A DNA stretch of 64,000 bases from Chitinibacter bivalviorum (GCF_013403565.1 NZ_CP058627.1:186001-250000); one strand, 5' to 3'; numbered from the stretch's first letter, positions 37,024-46,119 are shown. Numbers and translations are program-made. The notes: generated from the sequence alone by a model not told the origin.

Positions 37024-38475
37024 ATGAGCTATCCGTTTTACCCTGCGCCGCTGGTGCTGCTTGACCTTGAAACCACGGGCGCAAAACCGGCCACTGATCG
37101 CATTACCGAAATCGGTCTGGTTCATGTGAATACGGACAGTGAGGGTATTGCTCAGTGGAGTAACCTGGTTAACCCCTGTCAGCCTATACCCCCATTTATC
37201 CAAAGTTTGACGGGTATTAATGACGCGATGGTGGCCGATGCGCCAACGTTTGCCGCTTTGGCTGACGAAGTGTTGGCCAAACTGCAAGATCGCGTTTTCG
37301 TCGCGCATAATGCGCGCTTTGATTACACCTTTTTACGTAATGAATTCAAACGTCTGGGGATGACGTTTCGCGCCAAAGTGCTATGTACTGTGCAGCTCTC
37401 GCGCAAGCTTTATCCCGATGAATTCAAGCACAGTCTGGATGCGCTGATTGCGCGCCATGGGCTGGAATATCATGGCGAGCGCCACCGCGCGCTGACCGAT
37501 GCCGAGCTGATTTATCAATTTTTGCAAGCGGCAGTGAAAGATCTGGGCGCGGCGCGGGTGCACGAGGCGATCGACGAGCTGATTCGTCCTCCCGCTTTGC
37601 CCGCGCACATTGATGAAAAAGTCATCGATGATTTGCCCGACACAGCGGGCGTGTATATTTTCTACGGCGAGGATCGTGCTGGTAACAGCGACGAGCCGTT
37701 GTTTGTCGGCAGTAATAGCAATCTGCGCCGCCGTGTTTTACAGCACTTTGGTAAAAAAGCCGGCGAAGGTCAGGCGGCGTTGCTGGCTGCCGCTTTGCGC
37801 CGCATAGATTGGATCGAAACCTCGGGTGATTTGGGCTCGGCCCTATTGGAGCGGCAATTACTTACCCGCTTACGTCCTCGGTTTAACCCGTCGGTGCGCG
37901 CGAAAGTCGATCAAACACAAAGCGTGTGGGAGATTGTGCAACCCGAGTCGGACTCGGCTGAGCTTGAGGTCGCCTTAACGCCGAAATTGTTGCCGCTGGG
38001 TGAAATTGCCAATGCGCGTGGCGATTTATTTGGCCCTTTCCGTGGCGCGCGCGAGGCGCAAAATGTGCTCAATCGCATTGTCAAAGGGCAGGGCTTGTGT
38101 CGTCAGGTGTTAGGTTTGGAAAAACCGAAGAAAAATCAGGCGGTGAGCCCGTGTACGGCGTTGGCGAATGGCGAGTGTCGCGGCGCCTGTGTGGGGCGTG
38201 AGCCACTCAGCATGCACAACGCGCGTTTATTGGCATCCTTCGCAAAGCATAAATTGGCCGACTGGCCGTATGCTGGCCCGATCGGCATTACAGAGGGGCC
38301 TGAGTGGGCGCAGGTGATGCATGTCTTTGATCAATGGGTATACCTTGGGGTGGTACACTCAGCAAATGATTTAGCTCAATTGCTTTCAGCGCCATACCCT
38401 GCATATGATCTTGATATGGCTAAGCTCATTCGCAGTGAACTTAAAAAAGCCAGTGAGATTCAAATCCTAGTTTAG
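37024..38475 (+). CDS. Fused DEDDh 3'-5' exonuclease and GIY-YIG (Cho/UvrC N-terminal-like) nuclease
   Basis: A 483-aa two-nuclease fusion. Residues about 8-170 are a DnaQ-like exonuclease (LVLLDLETTGAKPATDRITE with D and E ligands, FVAHNARFDYTFLRNEF and HRALTDAELIYQF). Residues about 205-300 are a GIY-YIG domain (DTAGVYIFYGEDRAG, LFVGSNSNLRRRV). The rest resembles the C-terminal part of Cho-type endonucleases, with cysteines in SPCTALANGECRGACVG. The family likely acts in DNA repair, incising and trimming damaged strands. It appears co-transcribed with the RlmK-like gene. Confidence 0.9.
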   Translation: MSYPFYPAPLVLLDLETTGAKPATDRITEIGLVHVNTDSEGIAQWSNLVNPCQPIPPFIQSLTGINDAMVADAPTFAALADEVLAKLQDRVFVAHNARFDYTFLRNEFKRLGMTFRAKVLCTVQLSRKLYPDEFKHSLDALIARHGLEYHGERHRALTDAELIYQFLQAAVKDLGAARVHEAIDELIRPPALPAHIDEKVIDDLPDTAGVYIFYGEDRAGNSDEPLFVGSNSNLRRRVLQHFGKKAGEGQAALLAAALRRIDWIETSGDLGSALLERQLLTRLRPRFNPSVRAKVDQTQSVWEIVQPESDSAELEVALTPKLLPLGEIANARGDLFGPFRGAREAQNVLNRIVKGQGLCRQVLGLEKPKKNQAVSPCTALANGECRGACVGREPLSMHNARLLASFAKHKLADWPYAGPIGITEGPEWAQVMHVFDQWVYLGVVHSANDLAQLLSAPYPAYDLDMAKLIRSELKKASEIQILV

Positions 38476-38486
38476 TGCTCGCTGCC

Positions 38487-38654
38487 TCAGTTTGGCCGAT
38501 GTTCAGCGTGCCGCCAGCAAACCTGCGCGCTTTCATCGGGCCAGCATAGCGGTTCCTGATTAAAACTCTGGCTGGGTTTAGGTATTGCCATCACGCCAGC
38601 CACAGCCGTAGTGGCTAATACGATTCCCAAAAGGGCTATGATTTTGTTCATCAT
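38487..38654 (-). CDS. Small exported or membrane-anchored peptide with two Cys-Trp motifs (55 aa)
   Basis: I do not recognise this family. The ORF starts at an ATG-ATG pair (38654), with AGGA six bases upstream, and ends at TGA (38487-38489). Residues 3-22 (KIIALLGIVLATTAVAGVMA) form a signal peptide or membrane anchor. The mature part is about 33 residues, with C37-W38 and C46-W47 nine residues apart, then a His/Arg-rich tail. It is convergent with the exonuclease gene and separated from the PIG-L gene by a terminator and about 140 bases. The good ribosome site and clean signal peptide argue that it is real. Confidence 0.6.
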   Translation of the reverse strand: MMNKIIALLGIVLATTAVAGVMAIPKPSQSFNQEPLCWPDESAQVCWRHAEHRPN

Positions 38655-38790
38655 GTCCGTTCCTGTGCGTCCATATCTCGAGCAAATGCTTATTATTATT
38701 TCTAATTGTGAAATCTACGTGATTGATTTTAGTAAGTGTATTGTTTTGCATTGAGAAGGCGATGAGCGGCGGCGCATTTAGCTGCAAATG

Positions 38791-38822
38791 AAAAAAGGCT
38801 CTACCGTAGTAGAGCCTTTTTT
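38791..38822. terminator. Terminator downstream of the PIG-L family gene
   Basis: AAAAAAGGCTCTAC and GTAGAGCCTTTTTT are 14-base arms around CGTA, with T-runs on both strands. On the minus strand it lies 16 bases after the PIG-L gene stop. Confidence 0.88.
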
Positions 38823-38838
38823 ATAGATACCGACTTGA

Positions 38839-39696
38839 TTAAGCGAGGATCGCTTTAATGTCATCCGTTTCGTTGATCGTGTATTTTTTCTCGGTAGGCA
38901 CAAAATTGCTGCCATCAAATTGGCCAACATGATAAATCGTACCAAATGAGAAAGTTGGCGCCGCTGCACCTTGGCCGCCACAGACTTCAGCACCACGGCG
39001 AACGTTGTCGGCCATATAGCCTGGCAGACGCAAGTGGTATGGATTGCGGCGAACTTCTTCGACGTGGCAAGCCAGCGCTGCAATCAAATCGGCCGTATCT
39101 TGCAGATTGGTCGCAATCAATGCATTTGGCGCTTCCATTTGACGCCAGAATTCGCTTTGTACTAAAACGCAGCTGTGATTGGCCGCTTTCAGTGCATCCA
39201 CAACCAGATAATGCGTACCGATGTGCGCTGAGTGGTAGTCATTGTTGTGCGGGCAAACAACGACTTGCGGTTTGTTTGCACTAATGATTTTTGCCAACAC
39301 AGCCACTTTTTCAGCCCAGGCTGCTGGGTCTTCACTGCGTGTTTTTGTTGTAACCGACATTAAGCCGCCAGGAATAGTTTCGAGCAAATCCCAACCGAGA
39401 TAATCACACGCATTTTTTACTTCAACCCAGCGCTCTGGTTGACGTTTCAGGCCAGAGCCTTGCGTTACGGCCACGTTAACTACTTTAAAGCCTGCTTCGC
39501 GTTGTAGGCGCAATGGCAGCGCGCCAATGATGCATTCGTCATCAGGGTGTGGCGCAAAGATCATCGCAATCGGCGCATCGGCAGCGGCTGCTTGAGCAGC
39601 GGTACCGAGCGTGGCCAGATCGCTAAACAGCGGGGCATCTTTTTTTTGCAGTAATTCGTCGTGTGCTTTTACGAGGGCGAGGTAAGGATTGCTCAT
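38839..39696 (-). CDS. PIG-L family (LmbE-like) deacetylase
   Basis: A 285-aa zinc-dependent deacetylase of the PIG-L/LmbE family, which removes acetyl groups from N-acetylglucosamine-containing or related compounds. The zinc motif HPDDE is at residues 50-54 in APHPDDECIIGALPLRL, and the second motif is HNNDYHSAHIGTH near residue 150. The ATG at 39696 (MSNPYLALVKAHDEL) has GGAG upstream. No signal peptide is present, so it acts in the cytoplasm. In a probable chitin degrader an amino-sugar substrate is plausible, but this is inference. Confidence 0.88.
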   Translation of the reverse strand: MSNPYLALVKAHDELLQKKDAPLFSDLATLGTAAQAAAADAPIAMIFAPHPDDECIIGALPLRLQREAGFKVVNVAVTQGSGLKRQPERWVEVKNACDYLGWDLLETIPGGLMSVTTKTRSEDPAAWAEKVAVLAKIISANKPQVVVCPHNNDYHSAHIGTHYLVVDALKAANHSCVLVQSEFWRQMEAPNALIATNLQDTADLIAALACHVEEVRRNPYHLRLPGYMADNVRRGAEVCGGQGAAAPTFSFGTIYHVGQFDGSNFVPTEKKYTINETDDIKAILA

Positions 39697-39946
39697 TAAA
39701 TGGCTCCAATGATGAAGGAATGGCACCAGAAATCGGGTGCTAAAACACCGCAATTAGCGACCGTAAGGATATGCAAGAGTATAGGCGCTCTCGAGTTTGT
39801 GACCAAGTGCTTTTGCCGCAAAGCTAAGCGCAGACTGATTTAGCGCAGGAATTTAGGCACTCTAGCGATACGCGCAAAAAAAATACGCCATATTTACGGC
39901 ATAATGCCGAGTCTATTATTGCTGATCGCCAAGGTGCATTGAGGCC

Positions 39947-40975
39947 ATGCCTTATTTTTATTCATCGTTTGTCGTGACTATTATCGGCTTACTGGGGGCA
40001 TGGTTTATTGCGGGTTGGACGGGCTTATGGATCGCTTTTAATCTGGCCTTGCTGGAAACGAGCTTGAGTTTTGATAATGCGGTAGTCAATGCGTCGGTAC
40101 TCAAGCATTGGGACGAAAAATGGCGGCAGCGTTTTTTGCTGTGGGGCATGTTGATTGCCGTATTTGGGATGCGGGTGATTTTTCCGCTGATCATTGTGGC
40201 TTTTATCGCTGGTATTGCGCCCATGCCAGGGCCGATGGCACTGTATGATTATTTCAGTACAGGTGTGTGGCCCGCGCAGGATGTGCTCTCAATGGCCATC
40301 GTGCAGCCAGATCAATATGCCAAAATTTTAACTTCCGCCCATATCGAGGTGACCGCATTTGGTGGCGCATTCTTGCTCTTGGTGTTCCTAAATTTCTTCA
40401 TCGATTACGAAAAAGAAACGCATTGGTTTGCGCCCTTGGAGCGCCTATTGGCCAAATTAGGACGCTTGGAAATGGCGGCGGTGCTGCTCAGTTTGATGGT
40501 GCTGCTGTTTATGGCTGAGCAAATGCCCGTGGCACAGGCGCATCGCTTTTTTGTGGCGGGCATCTGGGGCGTCGTCGTCTTTGTGATGATCGATGGGCTG
40601 GGTGATTTGATCGGTGATGAAGGCGCTGCGGCGAAAACAGGCTTGGCAGGATTTGTATATCTGGAAATTCTTGATGCGTCTTTCTCGTTTGATGGCGTGC
40701 TGGGCGCATTTGCATTAACTAAAAACATCTTTCTGATTGCCATCGGCTTGGGTATTGGTGCGATGTTTGTGCGCAGCTTTACCTTGATGCTGGTGGATAA
40801 AGGCACGTTGAATGCGTTCAAGTACTTAGAGCATGGCGCTTTTTGGGCCATTGGCGCGCTTGCCGCCATTATGTTGCTTTCAGCCCGATATCATGTGCCG
40901 GAGGCTGTTACGGGGGGATTGGCGGCGATTTTGATTTTATTTGCCGCCCTGCATTCATGGCTTGTTCGCAGATAA
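39947..40975 (+). CDS. DUF475 family integral membrane protein (TerC superfamily)
   Basis: A 342-aa inner-membrane protein with about nine hydrophobic segments. It has the two-fold acidic motif of the TerC superfamily: LLETSLSFDNAVVNASVL in the first half and EILDASFSFDGVLGAFALT in the second. Members of the superfamily are linked to metal ion (manganese) export or tolerance. I saw no yybP-ykoY-type riboswitch in the upstream 250 bases. It is a single gene, with a FimV-like gene downstream after 232 bases. Confidence 0.9.
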   Translation: MPYFYSSFVVTIIGLLGAWFIAGWTGLWIAFNLALLETSLSFDNAVVNASVLKHWDEKWRQRFLLWGMLIAVFGMRVIFPLIIVAFIAGIAPMPGPMALYDYFSTGVWPAQDVLSMAIVQPDQYAKILTSAHIEVTAFGGAFLLLVFLNFFIDYEKETHWFAPLERLLAKLGRLEMAAVLLSLMVLLFMAEQMPVAQAHRFFVAGIWGVVVFVMIDGLGDLIGDEGAAAKTGLAGFVYLEILDASFSFDGVLGAFALTKNIFLIAIGLGIGAMFVRSFTLMLVDKGTLNAFKYLEHGAFWAIGALAAIMLLSARYHVPEAVTGGLAAILILFAALHSWLVRR

Positions 40976-41207
40976 TAAAGGGTATGCTCTCAAACTTATT
41001 ATTTGGAATGGTCTTGAAGCATATACGTAGTGGTAGTATCGGTTGCGAAGAATTTATTTTTTCTTTGACGTGTTGTTCGCAATTGCCAATGCGAGCGTGA
41101 TTATTTATCCGTTAATGACGCCTTTTGATGAGATTGAATTTGGCTTTTTGACTTTGTCAGCTACAAACAAAGCAAAGACAAATTAAGATTCATCAAGGAA
41201 GGCGGAT

Positions 41208-43061
41208 ATGAACAAGCATTGCTCGCCATTTATTTTGGCTCCGATTGCATTCTTGCTTGCGATGCATGCCGCGCAAGGCATGACTTTAGGGGAAGTACAG
41301 CTCAAGTCTTATATTGGTCAGCGATTTAAAGCTGATATACCCTATCGCCTCAATGCCGATGAGCGCACACCAGAGGGGTGTCACCAACTCTTGCCGAGCA
41401 ATAATGATGTCACTTTCATCGGCTCTGCTACCGTACAAGTCATACCACAAGGCGATGGTAAATCGGGTGTTGTGCGAATTCTAGGTCGCCAAGCCGCAGA
41501 AGAGCCGATCGTTGGTTTTGCCCTGCATTTTGAATGTGACAGCATCAATCTAACGCGCGATTACAATGTATTTCTAGATCCTGCCCCCGTGGTCGACGTA
41601 CCAATTGTGAGCTCCGCCGCGACCATAACAACGACAGCACCTACTTCCTTAGAAGCGCGCAAATCGAGCAAAGCAGTCAGCACGACGAAAGAGGTGACCT
41701 TACAGCAATTGGCTGAAAAGTATTACCCAATTAACTCGGCTGGCTATGAGCGCTATCTGAATAAGCTCAAACGTAATAACCCAGATTTCGGCGAAACAGA
41801 TCGCATTCCTGTTGGGAGTATGATCGTGATCCCGCCTCGGCCTAAGGTGGCCAATGCCGCGCCAAAAGCGCCTTCAATGGTGTCTGTCGCGTCAGAGCAA
41901 AGCCATCTACGCCTCGAAGGCGACGAGCGCCAGCCGCCAGTCATGAGTTCAGGTAATACCAAAATCACCCCTGAAGCCTATGTGAAAGAGCTCGAAGCCA
42001 AAGTGGCGGAGCTCAGCGAATTGAGGAAAAAACTGCAGCTTGAGATTGATGCATTGGATCAGCGACTAGCGCAAAGCCAAAGTCCAGCGAGCCATGTTGT
42101 TGCCAGCGCCGCTGTCGCCGTTGCAAGTGCTGCGCAGGTCGTGGCGAGTGCACCAGTGGTAGCGGTAAAAGCACCAGAGCCCAAACCTGCAGTACCTCGC
42201 ATCAAATCAGAGCAGACCAGTTGGCAATGGCCCGCATTGGGCATCTTGGGTCTACTTGGCCTAGGCACCTTGTGGTGGCGCCGTCGTTCATCGCGTGAAG
42301 AGGGCGTAGAAGAAGTCTCTGAAAGCATATTGAGTGCGCTTAAAACGAATTTCTCACCTCGCCGTGCGATGCCGACTCAACTCTCGATGATGCACAATAT
42401 GAATACGGGATTTGAGGTGGTGCATGAAGATACGAATAGTTTGGATCAAGCACAATACTTTCTGGCGCAAGGTGATACGCTGCGGGCGATTGAATTGCTA
42501 CAGCAATTGCTCAAGGCTGATCCACTCGATGCTGAGCGTTGGTTGATGTTGTTTAGGGTGTATCGCCAGCAAGGGATGAAATCGGATTATATTCAGTTGG
42601 CCAATAAATTTCGCGCTCAAACCCCCAAACCAAGCGAAGATGATTGGGAGTTGGTGCGTAGCATCGGCTTTAAACTTGCACCTGAGCATCCCTTGTTTGC
42701 TCGTGTGGAAGAGCCAAAACCAATCGTAGAAACGCCGGTTGATTTGGCGATCAGCAGCCTTGAAAGATCAACTCAAGTTAGTGCCTTAACCGCCAGTGCA
42801 GCGGCTGTTAGTGAAACGATCAATACCCGTGCCAGCAGTAGTGGCTCGATGAGTGATGTGAATTTAATCGACTTATTGCAACCGAAACCAGCGCCTGCAC
42901 CTGCGCATTTTGTGCGCCCGACGATTGCTGAAGAGGCGGTGGATATTCAATTGCCACCGATTTCAGGGATTAAAGATCCCGTTGAACTATCGTCGCTAGA
43001 GGAGTTGGAGTTTAATGTAGAAAAATTAGAGTTTGAGGGTGGGAAAGTCCCGAAAGAATAA
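41208..43061 (+). CDS. FimV-like protein with signal peptide, LysM-like segment, membrane segment and cytoplasmic TPR-like part
   Basis: A 617-aa inner-membrane protein of the FimV/HubP type. Signal peptide 1-24 (LAMHAAQG end). The FimV N-terminal domain begins MTLGEVQLKSYIGQRFKADI. A LysM-like segment lies near 165-215 (LQQLAEKYYPINSAGYERYL then IPVGSMIVIPP). A coiled coil spans 255-287, the membrane helix is near 341-357, and a cytoplasmic TPR-like region lies near 410-475 (AQYFLAQGDTLRAIELLQQL). It is shorter than, and separate from, the second FimV-like gene beside pilTU. It may organise the cell pole. Confidence 0.85.
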   Translation: MNKHCSPFILAPIAFLLAMHAAQGMTLGEVQLKSYIGQRFKADIPYRLNADERTPEGCHQLLPSNNDVTFIGSATVQVIPQGDGKSGVVRILGRQAAEEPIVGFALHFECDSINLTRDYNVFLDPAPVVDVPIVSSAATITTTAPTSLEARKSSKAVSTTKEVTLQQLAEKYYPINSAGYERYLNKLKRNNPDFGETDRIPVGSMIVIPPRPKVANAAPKAPSMVSVASEQSHLRLEGDERQPPVMSSGNTKITPEAYVKELEAKVAELSELRKKLQLEIDALDQRLAQSQSPASHVVASAAVAVASAAQVVASAPVVAVKAPEPKPAVPRIKSEQTSWQWPALGILGLLGLGTLWWRRRSSREEGVEEVSESILSALKTNFSPRRAMPTQLSMMHNMNTGFEVVHEDTNSLDQAQYFLAQGDTLRAIELLQQLLKADPLDAERWLMLFRVYRQQGMKSDYIQLANKFRAQTPKPSEDDWELVRSIGFKLAPEHPLFARVEEPKPIVETPVDLAISSLERSTQVSALTASAAAVSETINTRASSSGSMSDVNLIDLLQPKPAPAPAHFVRPTIAEEAVDIQLPPISGIKDPVELSSLEELEFNVEKLEFEGGKVPKE

Positions 43062-43075
43062 GTTAACTCACCAAT

Positions 43076-43103
43076 AAAAAAGCCCACTGCTGTGGGCTTT
43101 TTT
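43076..43103. terminator. Bidirectional terminator between FimV-like gene and TerC gene
   Basis: AAAAAAGCCCAC and GTGGGCTTTTTT arms around TGCT, with T-runs on both strands, lie between two convergent genes. Confidence 0.88.
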
Positions 43104-43119
43104 ATTGCTTACATCGGAA

Positions 43120-44121
43120 TCATGAGTGAGCTTTAGTTTCAGGAATCGGCTCGCCGCGTGTTTTCCAGAGCGAGTAAAGTACGCCCGCCAAGAGCAAACC
43201 AAACGTCACACCCAGTGATACCGCGGTTGGGATTTTGAAGTCGATAATCCCTTCGTGGTTGAAATACACCAAGCCAACTTTCACGCCAATGAATACCAGC
43301 ACTACAGACAGTGCGTATTTCAGATAGTGGAAACGGTGCACCATAGCTGCCAAAGCAAAATACAAAGCACGCAAACCCAAGATCGCAAAAATATTCGATG
43401 TGTAAACGATAAATGGATCTTGTGTGATCGCGAAAATAGCTGGAATGCTATCTACCGCAAATACCAAGTCTGCCGTTTCTACCAAAATCAAGGTCAGAAA
43501 CAGCGGTGTGGCCCACCAGCCTTTGGCCAAACCATGGTTCTCACCACGCACCCAGAAGCTTTGACCGTGCAAAGTCGGGGTGAAACGCATGTGTTTGCGT
43601 AGCCATTGGTAGAACTTATTGTCTTCGATTTTGCCATGCTCATCATCCGACATCAGCATTTTGACGCCAGTGAAAATCAGGAAGGCGCCAAATAAGACCA
43701 GCACACCTTGGTATTTAGCTACTAGCACTGCACCCAAGCCGATCATCACCGCGCGCATTAAGATCACACCCAAGATACCCCAGAAGAGTACGCGGTGCTG
43801 ATACATGCGAGGTACACCAAGGCTGCTGAAGATCAGCGCAATCACAAAGACATTATCCATCGAGAGCGATTTCTCAATCAGATAGCCCGTGATGTACTCC
43901 ATCCCCGAGGTCGCACCCTTATACCACCACAGCCATGCGCCAAAGGCCAAACCCATGAAAATGTAAAAAGCGGAGAGTTTTAAGCTCTCTGAGACGCTGA
44001 TTTCGTGCTGGTCTTTATGCAAAACGCCCAAGTCAAAGGCCAACAGGCTAATGACTAGACCAAAAAACATCAGCCAGACCCAAAGCGGGTAGCCAACCCA
44101 GAGTTCACTAAAAAATTCCAT
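43120..44121 (-). CDS. TerC family membrane protein (Alx-like)
   Basis: A 333-aa inner-membrane protein with about nine helices. It has the TerC acidic motifs EKSLSMDNVFVIALIFSSL and VETADLVFAVDSIPAIFAIT, and the mid-loop LMSDDEHGKIEDNKFYQWLR. The family includes Alx and is linked to manganese efflux, co-translocational metal loading or tellurite tolerance. It is the second TerC-superfamily gene within 4 kb. The short upstream spacer (72 bases to the divergent TatD start) has no riboswitch that I can see. Confidence 0.93.
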   Translation of the reverse strand: MEFFSELWVGYPLWVWLMFFGLVISLLAFDLGVLHKDQHEISVSESLKLSAFYIFMGLAFGAWLWWYKGATSGMEYITGYLIEKSLSMDNVFVIALIFSSLGVPRMYQHRVLFWGILGVILMRAVMIGLGAVLVAKYQGVLVLFGAFLIFTGVKMLMSDDEHGKIEDNKFYQWLRKHMRFTPTLHGQSFWVRGENHGLAKGWWATPLFLTLILVETADLVFAVDSIPAIFAITQDPFIVYTSNIFAILGLRALYFALAAMVHRFHYLKYALSVVLVFIGVKVGLVYFNHEGIIDFKIPTAVSLGVTFGLLLAGVLYSLWKTRGEPIPETKAHS

Positions 44122-44193
44122 AAATGTTCCTTACCCCGTTAGGTATTACAATGATCTAATTAAAATATAGAGTGAATGTGTACGATTTACACT

Positions 44194-44991
44194 ATGAGTA
44201 TGGAATTCACAATAAGTTTCATTGATAGTCACTGTCATCTTGATGCCGCTGAATTTGACGCAGATCGCGATGAAGTTGTCGCACGCGCTCGCGCAGTAGG
44301 CGTGAGTGAATGGCTTGTGCCCGCCGTGACTGCAGATACCTTTGCTTCGACGTTGGCAATGCGCGAACGCTATGGCGCGCATATCGCATTCGGGCTGCAC
44401 CCAATTTATGAAGCAGCGCATCGTGCTGAGCATTTGATCCTGCTGCGGCAGCAGCTTGATTCTGGCTTGGCAGTGGCGGTGGGGGAAATTGGGTTGGATT
44501 TTTTTCTGCCCGATTTAAATACCCAGCGGCAAATTGATTTTTTTGAATCGCAACTCAAAATAGCCCGAGATTATGATCTCCCCGTCATCGTCCATATACG
44601 GCGTAGCCAAGATCAGGTGTTGAAATATTTGCGCAAATGGCGCGTCAAAGGCGGCATTGCCCACGCGTTTAATGGCAGTGAGCAGCAAGCCTATGAGTTC
44701 ATCAAGCTCGGATTTTGCTTGGGTTTTGGTGGGGCAATGACTTATACCGGCTCGCAGCGGATACGACGTTTGGCGCAGACCATACCACTTGAAGCCATCG
44801 TATTGGAAACCGATGCCCCAGATATCCCCCCGAGCTGGTTGGCGAATCACACCAAGCCACGGAATGAACCCAATCAATTACCACTATTTTTAAAAGTGCT
44901 GGCTGAGCTGCGCGCGGCGCCAGAAGACCTCCTCGCACAGCAAATTATCGCTAATACTCGGCGATCTTTATGGTTGGATGCTAAGGTATAG
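44194..44991 (+). CDS. TatD family metal-dependent hydrolase (DNase)
   Basis: A 265-aa TIM-barrel hydrolase of the TatD family, members of which are 3'-5' DNases active in repair or tRNA quality control. The metal ligands are visible: SHCHLDAAEFD at the N-terminus, VGEIGLDFF (E), VIVHIRRS (H), GIAHAFNG (H) and LETDAPDIPP (D). The start is taken at 44194 (MSMEFTIS); 44200 is a possible alternative, and neither has a strong ribosome site. It is divergent from TerC. Confidence 0.92.
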   Translation: MSMEFTISFIDSHCHLDAAEFDADRDEVVARARAVGVSEWLVPAVTADTFASTLAMRERYGAHIAFGLHPIYEAAHRAEHLILLRQQLDSGLAVAVGEIGLDFFLPDLNTQRQIDFFESQLKIARDYDLPVIVHIRRSQDQVLKYLRKWRVKGGIAHAFNGSEQQAYEFIKLGFCLGFGGAMTYTGSQRIRRLAQTIPLEAIVLETDAPDIPPSWLANHTKPRNEPNQLPLFLKVLAELRAAPEDLLAQQIIANTRRSLWLDAKV

Positions 44992-45379
44992 CTCTGTATA
45001 TCATTATTCATAATGCTTTTATCTACATACCCAATCCATGTTTTGCCTTGTGATGCTTTTTGAGACGGATTAGAGCGCCGCAGTTTCAGATCGAAATTTC
45101 ACTTTTCGCCACCAATTCGTTGCCGCAGTATCGTGGCTAGCCCCCGTTTGCATACTCAGTATTCCGCCGACCTTGTCGTGGCCTGTGCGCATTAGATGTA
45201 TTTTGTAATTCAAAAAGTGGTATTTATTTGGTGGATGAATCTCAGTAAAAACTTTTGATGTGCTGACAAAAATATTAATTTGACCTGAGTAAATAGTTGT
45301 GTTCAAATCGCGTCAATAATAAAAAACGTGTTAAATCAATAGTTTAGTAGTTTATTATTTACTTATGGAGATGTTTGAT
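44992..45379. other. 388-base interval without a supported gene
   Basis: The first half is of average composition; the second half is AT-rich and leads into the first PEP-CTERM gene. A 78-codon minus-strand ORF (45070-45306) has no ribosome site and no recognisable features. I see no terminator after tatD and no clear sigma54 site before the PEP-CTERM gene. Confidence 0.4.
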
Positions 45380-45859
45380 ATGCGTATGACTCAACTGGCT
45401 GTTGCAGCCGCACTGGTATTGTCTGCTGGCGTTTCTCAAGCTGCCGTGACTTATTCAAAAGACTTTACTTTTTCTCCAGCAGGTCTTTTTGCTTTTGAGC
45501 AATCGCTCAATGTGACTGGACCTTCTAAACTGACATTTACCTTAACTCCTGATGCAAATGCTAAGGGCGATTTGGCTAATTTATTTGGTTTTACATGGAG
45601 AATTGCGCCGACTGTTGATAATGGTCCATATGTTTCAACCGTTTTTGCACCCGGGCAAAAAACATATAGCAATACATTTGACTTAAACACCGCTGGAACT
45701 TACGGCTTCCTGTTTACTTCAGCTGGTGCTCATAACTGGACTGGCAAGTTGAATGTGAGTGTTGCTCCAGTTCCAGAGCCAGAAACATACGCATTGATGG
45801 GCATGGGTTTGCTTGGCCTGTTGGCAGCTCGTCGTCGCAAAATGAAACAAGCCGCCTAA
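45380..45859 (+). CDS. FxDxF-type PEP-CTERM exported protein
   Basis: A 159-aa exported protein with signal peptide about 1-22 (VLSAGVSQAA). A beta-rich middle follows, then the C-terminal sorting signal PVPEPETYALMGMGLLGLLA with the basic tail RRRKMKQAA. The early YSKDFTFSPAGLFAFEQS segment fits the FxDxF subfamily. The signal should be cut by an exosortase (XrtA type) at the inner membrane; no exosortase gene is in the window. The ATG at 45380 has GGAG nine bases upstream. Such proteins are thought to serve in extracellular matrix or biofilm. Confidence 0.88.
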   Translation: MRMTQLAVAAALVLSAGVSQAAVTYSKDFTFSPAGLFAFEQSLNVTGPSKLTFTLTPDANAKGDLANLFGFTWRIAPTVDNGPYVSTVFAPGQKTYSNTFDLNTAGTYGFLFTSAGAHNWTGKLNVSVAPVPEPETYALMGMGLLGLLAARRRKMKQAA

Positions 45860-45885
45860 GTTATAAGTGCGTGCTTTGAAATATC

Positions 45886-45911
45886 AACCCTGCCACGGCA
45901 GGGTTTTTTTT
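45886..45911 (+). terminator. Terminator after the first PEP-CTERM gene
   Basis: CCCTGCC and GGCAGGG arms with a very short loop, followed by eight T (45904-45911). Confidence 0.85.
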
Positions 45912-46119
45912 AACGAAGGCAAGTAGTTCGGAGTGATCTCCACAAGAAACAAAATCTCCGACGAGTGGTTAGCAATATCATTGAATCCTGTTTGTTTTGC
46001 CAATTCCATATCCGTATGATTCGCCAATTAATGTAGTGGGTTCTGATGTAGATTTTCAGTCGGCTAAACCACTGCAATATGGATTGAAAGATATATTGAA
46101 TTGACTTTGGGATATGAAA

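Noticed and set aside
38578..38787. 69-codon minus-strand ORF in the spacer after the exonuclease fusion
   Set aside because: It overlaps the better-supported 55-aa signal-peptide ORF in another frame and lacks a ribosome site.
44122..44193. Manganese riboswitch upstream of TerC
   Set aside because: The spacer is too short and lacks the conserved yybP-ykoY sequence elements I would expect.
45070..45306. 78-codon minus-strand ORF before the PEP-CTERM gene
   Set aside because: No ribosome site, no signal peptide, atypical composition and no recognisable motif.
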